Part shown: positions 44,525 to 53,617 of the stretch, in pieces
Layout of the letters: each line of letters begins with the position of its first letter
How positions within the stretch are numbered: position 1 is the stretch's first letter
Translations under genes and position numbers: made by a program
Origin: Gillisella terrae
Lineage (GTDB): Bacteria > Pseudomonadota > Alphaproteobacteria > Rhizobiales > Rhizobiaceae
Direction of reading: 5' to 3'
DNA: 64,000 nucleotides
NCBI RefSeq assembly: GCF_004801395.1
Contig: NZ_SSOA01000002.1
Coordinates: 620,001 to 684,000 of the forward strand
The notes under the pieces: model-generated
What the model saw: the letters and a program-made list of their open reading frames with translations, nothing else
The model's database searches: none
Told to the model about the DNA's origin: nothing

Positions 44525-44791
44525 TCAGTGACAGGTCATCCATTCACGCGCATCTCTCAGCGCTTCAGCAAGCTGCGATTTTGACATGGTCGCGGCCAGA
44601 TTGGCGCGCAGGCCCACAGACCGGTCACATCCCTTGATCGCCGCAATGTTGAGCCACTTGTGGGCGGCAACAATGTTCTGATCACATCCGCGCCCTGTGG
44701 CATACATCAAGCCGAGAATGCGAAAGACATCCGTCTGTTTCTCGCCACTCATTGCGGCCATATCTGCTTCGTGCGCGTCAAAATGTGCCAT
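44525..44791 (-). CDS. Sel1-like repeat small protein
   Basis: An 88-residue helical protein with one Sel1/TPR-like repeat: RILGLMYATGRGCDQNIVAA followed by HKWLNIAAIKGC. The compact size and the C-terminal LAEALRDAREWMTCH are typical of a conserved rhizobial family. Sel1 repeats mediate protein-protein contacts; the partner is unknown. No signal peptide is present. Confidence 0.85.
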   Translation of the reverse strand: MAHFDAHEADMAAMSGEKQTDVFRILGLMYATGRGCDQNIVAAHKWLNIAAIKGCDRSVGLRANLAATMSKSQLAEALRDAREWMTCH

Positions 44792-45368
44792 TGGTCTGTC
44801 CTGTTTCTACGTTTTCGTTTTTGACCTTTGACACCTGGCGCAACAATCCGCGCCTGAAGCTCAAAGGCAGTCTTTTTGTCATCTCATCATCTCAGGAGCA
44901 GCGTGGCTCGCAGCGTATGAGACAATGTTTAAGTCCCTGTTTTCATGTCTGAAACCTAAAACCCTTTTGCGCATTTCCTGCTTGTTTTCGGGCTTTCGGT
45001 CCGGCCGGTTTTCCCGGCTCGTTTGATGTCCCCACTATGCCAAAGGGATTTCAAAATCGCCTTAAAAGGCGTGCTTAACGACCGGCAAACGCCTCGAAAA
45101 CCCTTTGTAAACTTGTCTTTCTGTTAAGCATCACAGGGGCTGATTTCCCGGCCATTCCGGGTTAATTTTACAAGATATTTACGGATGGCTTTTAACCGAT
45201 TGTTGACCACGATACGGAAAGACAAAAAACAATCCCTTCTTTCTCGTGACAGCCAGCAGCAAACCGTGGCCGCAAAAAGCCTATTTACCTTTACGTGCGC
45301 GTCACTTATTTTAGCTTTTGAAGTCGGTGAATTTCACCGCACTTTCGGGGAGCGATCAGGAGGAAAGA
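44792..45368. other. 577-bp gap upstream of the DUF2147 gene
   Basis: No convincing gene. A near-match to the CtrA core, TTAA-CCGATTG-TTGA, is at about 45192-45206, and CCTTAAAAGGCGTGCTTAACG is at about 45060. Several ORFs here lack ribosome-binding sites and family similarity. Confidence 0.4.
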
Positions 45369-45707
45369 ATGAAGCGAATTTTGTTGGTGGCGGGGGCCAT
45401 GGTTTTGTGTGCATCAGCGGTGCTTGCAGCAGAGCCGATTGAAGGCAAATGGAAAACAGAAAGCGGCGAAACGGCCGACATCAGCAATTGCGGTTCAAAT
45501 TTCTGCATCAACCTTAAAACCGGAAAATACGCTGGCAAGCAGATTGGCAAGCTCAGCGGGGCGGCTGACATGTACACGGGCGAAGTGACCGATCCTGCCT
45601 CCGACAAGACCTATTCCGGCTCGGCCAAAATCAGCGGCAATACGCTCAAGCTCAAGGGCTGCGTTCTATCGGTGTTCTGTAAAAGCCAGACATGGCGGCG
45701 CATGTAG
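45369..45707 (+). CDS. DUF2147 family secreted protein
   Basis: A 112-residue exported protein with a signal peptide (RILLVAGAMVLCASAVLAAE, cleavage after VLA) and the DUF2147 core EGKWKTESGETADISNCG through GCVLSVFCKSQTWRR. Four Cys in the mature part suggest disulfides in the periplasm. The family is of unknown function. AGGAGG is ideally placed before the ATG at 45369, which rules out the longer ORF from 45318. Confidence 0.87.
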   Translation: MKRILLVAGAMVLCASAVLAAEPIEGKWKTESGETADISNCGSNFCINLKTGKYAGKQIGKLSGAADMYTGEVTDPASDKTYSGSAKISGNTLKLKGCVLSVFCKSQTWRRM

Positions 45708-45863
45708 CGCTGAGAGGGCAGCGCCTTGCAGGAAGAAAGCCCAAGGCGCTGTCATGCTGATTGCAAGCATCTGAGACCAAAACCTCACTTCATGGGATGC
45801 CATTCAGTCTGGGTTCAGGCAAATGTGCCATATTAAGGCATTAACTTTGCTCGGGAGATGGTT

Positions 45864-46019
45864 ATGGTCGATATCGCAAAACGCCTCACTGCAATCAGTG
45901 TCATTATGACCCTTTTTGCCCTGCTGTTTCTTGCCATGATCAATGACCATAATCCTGCCGCGCGCATGCGCCAGCAAAGTCAGATTTCGGCCACCTATGG
46001 CCTCATTCCATCGGCATAA
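45864..46019 (+). CDS. Small single-helix membrane protein, 51 aa
   Basis: A 51-residue ORF that begins MVDIAKRLTAISVIMTLFAL and has one hydrophobic helix at about residues 9-27, then a polar tail ending YGLIPSA. GGGAG lies six bases before the ATG at 45864. An in-frame ATG at 45858 is too close to that site. The composition (short positive N-terminus, one helix) is that of small inner-membrane proteins. No family is recognised. Confidence 0.55.
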   Translation: MVDIAKRLTAISVIMTLFALLFLAMINDHNPAARMRQQSQISATYGLIPSA

Positions 46020-46086
46020 AATACAAACAAGACGGCTTTATTGCATCTGTCGTTTGCTTGTTAAAAAGAGCGCTCTATAATGTCTC

Positions 46087-47589
46087 ATGAGCAATCGAAT
46101 CGTTAGTCCAATCCCTATGAATTGCATCAGCCCGCCTGCTTACGAGGCTCGGTATTTTACGGACGCCGCCGAGGCCGTTGATGCCATCACAGACATTTAT
46201 GAACGCAACACCCGCTTTCTGATTGATGCGTTCACAGCCCTCAGCAAGGGGGCAGAGATAGAAGGCCGCTACCGCGCTTTCTATCCGCAAGTCACCCTTG
46301 AAACCAGCAGCTTTGGCCATCTGGATACCCGTCTTTCCTATGGGCATGTGACCTCTCCGGGCGTTTACACCACCACACTGACACGGCCGCAACTGTTCCG
46401 CCATTATCTCAAGGAACAATTGAGCCTGCTGATGCGCAATCATCAGGTACCGGTGCGGGTGAGCGAATCCACCACGCCCATTCCCTTGCACTTCGCCTTT
46501 GGTGAAGGTGCCCATGTGGAAGCGGCAGCCAGCGGGCTTTCCGATATCCCGCTGCGGGATCTGTTTGATACGCCCGATCTTTCGACCACCGATGATGAAA
46601 TTGCCAATGGCGAGTATGAGCCACCGGCTGGCGAGCCTTTTCCTCTGGCCCCGTTTACGGCCCAGCGGATTGATTATTCGCTGGCACGGCTTTCCCATTA
46701 CACGGCAACGGGTGCCAATCACTTCCAGAATTTTGTGATTTTCACCAACTATCAGTTCTATGTCGATGAGTTCTGCGCCTATGCCCGCGCGCTGATGGCA
46801 AAGGGTGGCGAAGAGTATTCCGCCTTTGTTGAACCGGGCAATGTTGTCACCCTCGCGGGGGAAACAGCCCCATCCTCCGGCACGCCAGTGGGTCGTCTGC
46901 CGCAAATGCCTGCCTATCACCTGAAAAAGAAGGGGCACGCCGGGATTACCATGGTCAATATTGGCGTTGGCCCATCGAATGCCAAAACCATTACAGACCA
47001 CATCGCCGTGCTGCGACCCCATGCATGGTTGATGCTGGGCCATTGTGCTGGCCTTCGCAACAGCCAGCGACTGGGCGATTATGTGCTGGCCCATGCCTAT
47101 ATGCGCGAAGACCATGTGCTGGATGATGATTTGCCGGTTTGGGTGCCCATTCCGGCTCTGGCAGAAGTGCAGCTGGCGTTGGAAGATGCCGTAGAAGAAG
47201 TGACCGGCTATGAAGGCTTTGAGCTGAAGCGCATCATGCGCACCGGCACCGTGGCCACCATTGACAACCGAAACTGGGAATTGCGCGACCAGCGCGGCCC
47301 GGTAAAGCGGCTCTCACAGGCCCGCGCCATTGCGCTCGATATGGAATCAGCCACCATCGCCGCCAATGGTTTCCGCTTTCGTGTGCCCTATGGCACGCTT
47401 TTGTGTGTTTCCGACAAGCCCTTGCATGGCGAGTTGAAGCTGCCGGGCATGGCGACAAACTTCTATAAAACGCAAGTGAGCCAACATTTGCAGATTGGCA
47501 TTTGCGCCATGCAAAAGCTGGCAGCCATGCCGCAGGAAAAGCTGCATTCGCGCAAACTCAGAAGCTTCTTTGAGACGGCGTTTCAATAG
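46087..47589 (+). CDS. amn: AMP nucleosidase
   Basis: A 500-residue enzyme that splits AMP into adenine and ribose 5-phosphate, regulating adenylate pools. The N-terminal AMN-specific domain (about 1-180) is followed by a purine-nucleoside-phosphorylase-like catalytic domain with NIGVGPSNAKTITDHIAVLR, LGHCAGLR, the DMESATIAANGFR motif with the catalytic Glu, and VSDKPLHGE. Length and motifs match the family. A RIME-like element follows 20 bp after the stop. Confidence 0.95.
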   Translation: MSNRIVSPIPMNCISPPAYEARYFTDAAEAVDAITDIYERNTRFLIDAFTALSKGAEIEGRYRAFYPQVTLETSSFGHLDTRLSYGHVTSPGVYTTTLTRPQLFRHYLKEQLSLLMRNHQVPVRVSESTTPIPLHFAFGEGAHVEAAASGLSDIPLRDLFDTPDLSTTDDEIANGEYEPPAGEPFPLAPFTAQRIDYSLARLSHYTATGANHFQNFVIFTNYQFYVDEFCAYARALMAKGGEEYSAFVEPGNVVTLAGETAPSSGTPVGRLPQMPAYHLKKKGHAGITMVNIGVGPSNAKTITDHIAVLRPHAWLMLGHCAGLRNSQRLGDYVLAHAYMREDHVLDDDLPVWVPIPALAEVQLALEDAVEEVTGYEGFELKRIMRTGTVATIDNRNWELRDQRGPVKRLSQARAIALDMESATIAANGFRFRVPYGTLLCVSDKPLHGELKLPGMATNFYKTQVSQHLQIGICAMQKLAAMPQEKLHSRKLRSFFETAFQ

Positions 47590-47608
47590 ACAGCGGCGCA
47601 TCGCTTTT

Positions 47609-47707
47609 ACAGCGCCGTGCGTTTTATAAAACGCACGGCGCTGTAACACTTTTAATCTGCTGCATAATTTTCACCTTAAATCGATTCCGATTTAAGGAAT
47701 TATGCAG
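47609..47707 (+). repeat. RIME-like element, copy 9 (order A-B)
   Basis: Module A (47609-47644) is a perfect palindrome with symmetric CCG/CGG arms but a different centre, GCGTTTTATAAAACGC in place of GCGCCATATATGGCGC. Module B is canonical (47660-47707). The compensated centre shows the hairpin has been preserved while its sequence changed. Confidence 0.88.
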
Positions 47708-47805
47708 TAAAGCGACGTTCCTTTTCAGATCATGCCCGGCCTTGTGTCGGGCATTTTGTTTTCAGGCATCTGCAAAAATATCTCTGCCCCTCTTGATTCA
47801 ATAGT

Positions 47806-47823
47806 TCTAAGATATATCTTAGA
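47806..47823. promoter_or_regulatory. Operator-like palindrome upstream of padR gene
   Basis: TCTAAGATATATCTTAGA is a perfect 18-bp palindrome ending 27 bp before the PadR-family start codon. PadR regulators usually bind such AT-rich inverted repeats in their own promoters, so autoregulation is likely. Confidence 0.75.
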
Positions 47824-47850
47824 CACATCAAGAAACATTGGAGATAATCA

Positions 47851-48459
47851 ATGAGACATTTTCACAAAGAGCATGGCGATGACCATCACGGCCGAGGACG
47901 TCACCACATTCTTCACAGTATGATGCATGCCATGCGCGGCGGTGCCTTTGGCCCCGGCGGACCAGATGGCCGACGCGGGCGTGGTCGCGACGGCGAACGC
48001 CGTCGCATGTTTGAATCGGGCGAGTTGCGGCTTGTGCTGCTCAAGCTGATTTCAGAACAGCCACGCCATGGCTATGACCTGATCCGGGAAATTGAGAGCC
48101 TTTCTGGCGGTGCCTACGCTCCAAGCCCCGGCGTGGTCTATCCCACCATGACCCTTTTGATCGATATGGGTCTGGCCGAAGAACAGCAGAGTGAAGGTGC
48201 GCGCAAGCTGTTAGGCATCACACCCGATGGCGTCATTCATCTGCAAGACAATGCACAGGCGCTCGACGTTGCCATGGCCCGGCTGACGGCTCTTGCCAAA
48301 GTGTCTGAGCGCACGGATTCAGGCCCGGTTCGCCGTGCCATTCACAACATGCGTGCGGTCATCCACGACCGGCTCTCCCAAGAGGGTGTTTCGCGCGAAA
48401 CCCAGCTTGAAGTCGCGCGCATTCTCGATGAAGCTGCCAGCAAGATTGAAAGGTTGTAA
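47851..48459 (+). CDS. PadR-family regulator with His-rich N-terminus
   Basis: A 202-residue transcription factor. The first 50 residues are rich in His, Gly and Arg (HFHKEHGDDHHGRGRHH), followed by a PadR winged helix (LRLVLLKLISEQPRHGYDLI, YPTMTLLIDMGL) and a helical dimerisation tail. The layout resembles the metal-responsive PadR-type regulator YqjI, whose His-rich end binds metal. A perfect 18-bp palindrome lies just upstream. The DUF2218 gene starts one base after its stop, so they form an operon. Confidence 0.87.
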   Translation: MRHFHKEHGDDHHGRGRHHILHSMMHAMRGGAFGPGGPDGRRGRGRDGERRRMFESGELRLVLLKLISEQPRHGYDLIREIESLSGGAYAPSPGVVYPTMTLLIDMGLAEEQQSEGARKLLGITPDGVIHLQDNAQALDVAMARLTALAKVSERTDSGPVRRAIHNMRAVIHDRLSQEGVSRETQLEVARILDEAASKIERL

Positions 48460-48460
48460 C

Positions 48461-48748
48461 ATGAGCAAAACCACGGCCGTCGTGCCCACAGAACATGCCT
48501 GGAAATATATTCAACAACTGTGCAAACACTGGAGCCATAAGCTGACTGTTGAGCTTGCGGACAACAAAGGCATCGTGTCCTTTGACAATGCCACGGCGGT
48601 TATGACCTCCGATGAGAAAGCGCTGACGGTAACTATTGAAGCACCGTCGGACGAGGTGCTGGAGCGGCTCAAAGGCGTCGTCTCCAGCCATCTCGACCGT
48701 TTTGCTTTTCGCGAAGCGCCCCTGCCCTTTGCATGGCAGGATGCCTGA
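48461..48748 (+). CDS. DUF2218 family protein
   Basis: A 95-residue protein of the DUF2218 type, with a WKYIQQLCKHWSHKL segment and the C-terminal HLDRFAFREAPLPFAWQ. The family is frequently found with or fused to siderophore-interacting flavoproteins, pointing to iron metabolism; no such flavoprotein is in this window. The start is one base after the PadR stop codon, so it is co-transcribed with the regulator. Confidence 0.82.
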   Translation: MSKTTAVVPTEHAWKYIQQLCKHWSHKLTVELADNKGIVSFDNATAVMTSDEKALTVTIEAPSDEVLERLKGVVSSHLDRFAFREAPLPFAWQDA

Positions 48749-50119
48749 TTACGCGTGATAATGATCCTTGAGCCAATCCAGAGCCTTGCCAAGGGTCTCC
48801 ACCGCATGATCAACCTCGGACCGTGAAATGATCAAGGGCGGCGAAAACAACATGCGATCACCAGTGGCGCGAACAATCACGCCATTGGCAACGCAATGAT
48901 TTCGCACAAAAGCACCCGCATCATCGGGTTTGGCAAAACGGCGGCGGCTGGCCTTGTCGTCTGTCAGCTGAACGGCACCAATCAGGCCCACGCTCACCAC
49001 CTCACCCACTCTGTCATGATCCCTCAGCGTACCCAACGCTTGCGCCATATAGGGGCCGATGTCATCGCGCACGCGCTCAACCAACCCTTCGTCTTCCAGA
49101 ATACGGATATTTTCCAACGCTGCTGCGGCACAGACCGGATGGCCGGAATAGGTGTAGCCGTGATTAAAATCACCAACCTCGTTGATCAGCACCTCGGCCA
49201 CACGATCCGACACCAGCACTCCGCCAATCGGCAGATAGCCCGATGACAGGCCCTTGGCGATCGGTGCCATATCCGGCTCAAAGCCAAAGTGTTGATAGCC
49301 AAACCAGCTCCCCAGACGGCCAAATCCGCAAATCACCTCATCCGATACCAACAGAACATTATGCTGCTTGCAGATGCGGACAATCTCGGGCCAATAAGTC
49401 TCCGGTGGAACAATCACCCCACCGGCTCCCTGGATAGGCTCAGCCACAAAGGCCGCAACATGATCGGCACCGAGTTCGAGGATTTTTGCCTCCAGCTCCT
49501 GCGCAATCTTGAGGCCAAACGCCGCCGGGCAAAGATCACCGCCGTCACCAAACCAATAGGGCTGGTTGATGTGATGGATGCCCTCAATCGGCAGATTGCC
49601 CTGCTCGTGCATATATTTCATGCCACCCAGTGAGGCCCCGGCCACTGTGGAGCCGTGATAGCCATTTTTGCGGGCAATGATCTGGGTTTTGGTCGCGTGC
49701 CCCAGCGCCTTCCAATAAACCCGCGCCAGCCGAAACCATGTATCCGTCGCTTCCGATCCGGAATTGGTGAAGAACACGTGGTTCATATGGGGGCCGGCTT
49801 TGCTGGTCACTTTTTGCGCCAGCAGAGTGGCTGGCGGCGTGGTGGTGCCAAAAAACGTGTTGTAATAGGGCAGCTCCTGCATTTGCTCAAAGGCAGCCTT
49901 GGCAATCGAGCTGCGGCCATAGCCAACATTGACGCACCAAAGACCTGCAAAGGCATCCAGATATTTCTTGCCGGTCGAATCCCAAATATACACGCCCTCG
50001 GCTTTTTGCATCACCCGCACGCCGTTTTCATTCAGCTTTTTCATGTCGTTAAAAGGGTGCAGATGATGGGCGGCATTGATGGCGGCGAGATTCGAAAGGG
50101 AGCTGGAAATATCTGACAT
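48749..50119 (-). CDS. Class-III PLP aminotransferase (putrescine/omega-amino type)
   Basis: A 456-residue class-III aminotransferase. Recognisable motifs are GLWCVNVGYGR, TNSGSEATDTWFRLAR, the cofactor Asp in VSDEVICGFGRLGSWFG and the Lys-containing APIAKGLSSGYLPIG. This set is that of putrescine-pyruvate or related omega-amine aminotransferases. It is divergent from a PuuA-like ligase gene 138 bp away, which supports a role in polyamine breakdown. The ATG at 50119 is used rather than 50137. Its stop directly abuts the convergent DUF2218 gene. Confidence 0.88.
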   Translation of the reverse strand: MSDISSSLSNLAAINAAHHLHPFNDMKKLNENGVRVMQKAEGVYIWDSTGKKYLDAFAGLWCVNVGYGRSSIAKAAFEQMQELPYYNTFFGTTTPPATLLAQKVTSKAGPHMNHVFFTNSGSEATDTWFRLARVYWKALGHATKTQIIARKNGYHGSTVAGASLGGMKYMHEQGNLPIEGIHHINQPYWFGDGGDLCPAAFGLKIAQELEAKILELGADHVAAFVAEPIQGAGGVIVPPETYWPEIVRICKQHNVLLVSDEVICGFGRLGSWFGYQHFGFEPDMAPIAKGLSSGYLPIGGVLVSDRVAEVLINEVGDFNHGYTYSGHPVCAAAALENIRILEDEGLVERVRDDIGPYMAQALGTLRDHDRVGEVVSVGLIGAVQLTDDKASRRRFAKPDDAGAFVRNHCVANGVIVRATGDRMLFSPPLIISRSEVDHAVETLGKALDWLKDHYHA

Positions 50120-50257
50120 AAAGATCGATCCTATCACGGTTCCACCGCATTGAACGGCGGTAACTAATCCGCTACGAACATGACTTGAGCAATCTCATTT
50201 GGCAAGAATGGCTGAATGCCAACAACCCTGAGCCAACAATATTGGAAAGCCGCTTTC

Positions 50258-51604
50258 ATGACAGACACGCAGGATGCCACGCTTGATCCACAGGCACGCA
50301 TTGAAGTGCTACTGGTGGGTATGAATGGCGATCTGCGTGGCAAAATGATTCCCCTCAGCGCCGAAGCCAAGGTTTGGAAAAACAGCGTCCGTCTGCCAGC
50401 TTCAACCCAGTCACTGGATATCTGGGGTGATGACAATGACGACCTGACCGGCATTTCGCTCACCCTGGGCGACCCTGATGGCATGTGCGTACCGGACAAG
50501 CGCTCGCTCACGCCCATGCCTTGGGCACCCAAGGGTTCAAAGCAGGTTTTGGCCACCATGCATACGCTGGATGGCGAGCCGCATTTTATCTGTCCTCGCG
50601 CCATTCTCGCCCGTGTGCTCAAGCGGTTTGATGCGCTTGGCCTGACACCCGTGGTCGCGACCGAGCTGGAATTTTACGTGATGGAGGGTGATTGGCGCGA
50701 GAGGGATCGCCCTATGCCGCCAAAGTCGCTGACCTATCGGGGCGAACCCAATGGCTACCAGCTCTATGACATGCGGGCAACGGCAGCCATGGAGGATTAC
50801 CTCACCACGTTAAGAGAATATGCCGACGCCATGGGCCTGCCCGCCGACGCCACCACAGCCGAGTTTGGTGCCGGCCAGTTTGAAGTCAATCTGCTGCACT
50901 GTCCTGATGCAATGGCCGCCGCCGACGACTGTATCTATCTCAAGCGGGTGGCCGAATTTGCAGCCCAAAAGCACGGGCTGAAATCCACCTGCATGGCCAA
51001 GCCTTATAGTGATCAGGCCGGTTCCGGCCTGCATGTGCACATCAGCATTATCGATCGTGACGGCAACAATATCCTGGATGCCAAGGGCGGTGAGCCAACC
51101 AGGCTGAAATCCGTGACAGCAGGCATGTTGCAAACCATGCAAGAGGCACAACTGATCTTTGCGCCCTTTGCCAATTCCTACCGTCGATTCCAGCCCGGCT
51201 CGTTTGCGCCAGACAAGATCGATTGGGGTTTTGGCCATCGTGGCACAGCCGTGCGTATTCCGGATAAAGATGGCCCGGCGGCGCGCGTGGAACATCGCGT
51301 CGCGGGCGCAGACGCCAACCCTTATCTCTTGCTCGCAGCCATTCTCGGCGGCATGCTGTTGGGCCTGGAACGAGATCTCGATCCCGGTGCGCCAGCCTCG
51401 CCAAATGCTCCAAGCACAACTGCCAATATTTTGACCCATGATTTTCTGACTGCGGTCGATCGGTTTGGCGCATCGCCCTTCATCGCCGATGTGTTCGGGG
51501 CGCAATATGCAAAGATCTATGGTGACACCAAGCGCAAGGAAGCCATAACCTATTTGCGCACCGTGTCGGATTTCGACTATCGGACCTATCTGCCACGCTT
51601 GTGA
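50258..51604 (+). CDS. Glutamine synthetase-family ligase (gamma-glutamylputrescine synthetase-like)
   Basis: A 448-residue glutamine synthetase-fold enzyme. Active-site segments are visible: ATELEFYVMEG, AEFGAGQFEVNLLHC, GSGLHVHIS and FGHRGTAVRIPDKDGPAARVEHRV. It is shorter than, and distinct from, GlnA; the closest functional analogue is PuuA, which ligates glutamate to putrescine, although ligases for other amines belong to the same group. The ATG at 50258 has GGAAAG eight bases before it. The class-III aminotransferase is divergent, and an Opp transporter operon follows 351 bp downstream. Confidence 0.87.
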   Translation: MTDTQDATLDPQARIEVLLVGMNGDLRGKMIPLSAEAKVWKNSVRLPASTQSLDIWGDDNDDLTGISLTLGDPDGMCVPDKRSLTPMPWAPKGSKQVLATMHTLDGEPHFICPRAILARVLKRFDALGLTPVVATELEFYVMEGDWRERDRPMPPKSLTYRGEPNGYQLYDMRATAAMEDYLTTLREYADAMGLPADATTAEFGAGQFEVNLLHCPDAMAAADDCIYLKRVAEFAAQKHGLKSTCMAKPYSDQAGSGLHVHISIIDRDGNNILDAKGGEPTRLKSVTAGMLQTMQEAQLIFAPFANSYRRFQPGSFAPDKIDWGFGHRGTAVRIPDKDGPAARVEHRVAGADANPYLLLAAILGGMLLGLERDLDPGAPASPNAPSTTANILTHDFLTAVDRFGASPFIADVFGAQYAKIYGDTKRKEAITYLRTVSDFDYRTYLPRL

Positions 51605-51955
51605 TGTGAACAATCATCCTAAGATTGCGATGTTTATTGAAAAATAAACCTTCATTTCAATCGGTTTTCAGAAACTTGAAATAGGCAGAGACCGCTCAGG
51701 CCGCTGATTTGCGCGGAAAAATGTCGCCATTTTTAGTATGCTCAGCATACCAGAATCTGTGGAAAACCGGGGAAAACAGCCCATTCGACGTTTTTGCCGC
51801 AGGCGCGAAAACGGCCGAAAAACCTTTTATTGTCGCAGGATAGGGCTTGATTACTCAAATGCGACAATGTTTTTTTTGAGGCAGGGGTTGTTTTTTGAGC
51901 AGCTTTGCAATTTGGTCGGCAATCGAACAAATCTCAACTCGGTGTGGAGACCATA
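51605..51955 (+). promoter_or_regulatory. 351-bp upstream region of the opp operon with a palindrome
   Basis: No gene is seen. A perfect 15-bp palindrome GTATGCT-C-AGCATAC (51736-51750) lies 206 bp before the substrate-binding protein and could be an operator. The rest is A/T-rich with several T-tracts. Confidence 0.4.
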
Positions 51956-53554
51956 ATGACCCTGATGAAAACCCGTTTTGTAGCGACCTTGCTGGCTGGC
52001 AGCCTGCTGCTGGGCGCAAGCGGTGCACTCGCTGAAGCTGTACTCAACCGCGGCAACAGCGGCGAACCAAAGTCGCTCGATCCGGCCCATATCTCCATTG
52101 ATATTGAAGGCTTTGTCATCCGTGATATGTTCGAAGGCCTGACGATTGCTGACGCAAGCGGCAAGATTGTACCGGGTACAGCCGAAAGCTGGAAAGTGTC
52201 GGATGACGGCACCGTTTACACCTTCAAAATCCGTGATAACGCCAAATGGTCGGATGGCTCGCCGGTGACGGCTGAAGACTTCCAGTTTGCCATGCGTCGC
52301 CTGGAAAATCCAAAGACCGCGGCTGAATATGCCAACCTGCTCTACCCCATCAAGAACGCCGAAAAGGTCAACACCGGCAAGCTGCCTGTTGAAGAGCTGG
52401 GCGTGAAGGTAATTGATGCCAAGACGCTGGAAATCACGCTTGAGCGTTTCACCCCTTACTTCCTGCAGCTGATGTCGCATTACACAGCGCTGCCAATCAG
52501 CAAGGCAAACTATGAAAAGTTTGGCGATGCTTTTGTTAAGCCCGGCAACATGGTCAACAATGGCGCGTTCAAGCTGGAATCCCACGTGCCAAACGACAAG
52601 CTGGTCGAAGTGAAGAACGACCAGTATTGGGATGCCAAAAACGTCAAGCTCGACAAGGTCGTGTTCTACCCAATCGAAGATGATGCCGCCGCTGTTCGTC
52701 GTTTTGAAGCCAAGGAGCTGGACGTTGTATACAACTTCTCAGCTGACCAGATCAAACGCTTGCGCGCTGCCTACAGCAGCCAGGTTCATGTGTCTCCGGC
52801 GCTGTCGACCTATTACTATGCGTTCGATACCCGTGAAGCTCCAATGAACGACGTAAAGGTCCGTCGCGCGCTGTCCATGGCTATCGACCGCGACTTCCTC
52901 TCCAGCGAAATCTTCTCCGGTGCACAGCTGCCGCTTTACTCCATGGTGCCTCCGGGCATGGAAGGCTATGAAAAGCCAGCCGTTCCGGACTTTGCCTCCA
53001 TGTCGCAGATCGACCGTGAAGACAAGGCTGTGGAGCTGATGAAGGAAGCCGGTTACGGCGCAGGCGGCAAGCCGCTGAACCTCGACATCCGCTACAACAC
53101 CAACAGCAACCATGAGCGTGTTGCCACCGCGATTGCCGATATGTGGAAGACCACATTCGGTGCCAAGGTGACATTGACCAACCTCGACGTTGCCTCGCAC
53201 TATTCCTACCTCAAGGAAGGCGGCAAATTCTCGGTTGCGCGCGCTGGCTGGGGTGCGGACTATGCCGACCCTGAAAACTTCCTGGCTCTGACCCTGGGTG
53301 ACAACACCACCTTCAACTATGCCCACTGGAAAAACCCGGAATTCGACGCCTTGATGAAGAAGTCGTACAACGAGAAAGACCAGAAGCTCCGCATGGAAGA
53401 AATGCACAAGGCGGAGCAGATCCTGGTGGATGAGCAGCCTGTTGCACCGTTGATGAACACTGCCAATCTCTGGCTGGTGTCTGACAAGGTGTCCGGTTGG
53501 GCTGACAATGCTGTCAACGAGCATCTGTCCAAGTATCTCAGCGTTTCCAAGTAA
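51956..53554 (+). CDS. oppA: Opp-type ABC transporter substrate-binding protein
   Basis: A 532-residue periplasmic solute-binding protein of the SBP_bac_5 family. The signal peptide (RFVATLLAGSLLLGASGALA, cleavage after ALA) is followed by NSGEPKSLDPAHISIDIEG and the family signature TVYTFKIRDNAKWSDGSP. Peptides are the usual ligands, but related proteins bind opines, nickel or other solutes. GGAGA precedes the ATG at 51956. It is the first gene of a four-gene transporter operon. Confidence 0.93.
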   Translation: MTLMKTRFVATLLAGSLLLGASGALAEAVLNRGNSGEPKSLDPAHISIDIEGFVIRDMFEGLTIADASGKIVPGTAESWKVSDDGTVYTFKIRDNAKWSDGSPVTAEDFQFAMRRLENPKTAAEYANLLYPIKNAEKVNTGKLPVEELGVKVIDAKTLEITLERFTPYFLQLMSHYTALPISKANYEKFGDAFVKPGNMVNNGAFKLESHVPNDKLVEVKNDQYWDAKNVKLDKVVFYPIEDDAAAVRRFEAKELDVVYNFSADQIKRLRAAYSSQVHVSPALSTYYYAFDTREAPMNDVKVRRALSMAIDRDFLSSEIFSGAQLPLYSMVPPGMEGYEKPAVPDFASMSQIDREDKAVELMKEAGYGAGGKPLNLDIRYNTNSNHERVATAIADMWKTTFGAKVTLTNLDVASHYSYLKEGGKFSVARAGWGADYADPENFLALTLGDNTTFNYAHWKNPEFDALMKKSYNEKDQKLRMEEMHKAEQILVDEQPVAPLMNTANLWLVSDKVSGWADNAVNEHLSKYLSVSK

Positions 53555-53617
53555 CGTCGAACGGAGAATGATGCGCGATAGGCCAGACATGGTCTGTCGC
53601 GCGTCTGTTATTTGACC

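Noticed and set aside
45192-45206. CtrA box upstream of the DUF2147 gene (TTAA-CCGATTG-TTGA)
   Set aside because: One mismatch in the second half-site and over 160 bp from the gene; not counted with the exact sites.
45185-45442. 85-codon ORF overlapping the DUF2147 start
   Set aside because: Out of frame with the DUF2147 gene, which has the ideal ribosome-binding site and signal peptide.
8002-47707. Insertion sequences or a CRISPR array as explanation for the repeats
   Set aside because: The repeats are non-coding double palindromes at irregular intervals, with no transposase, no uniform spacers and no cas genes.
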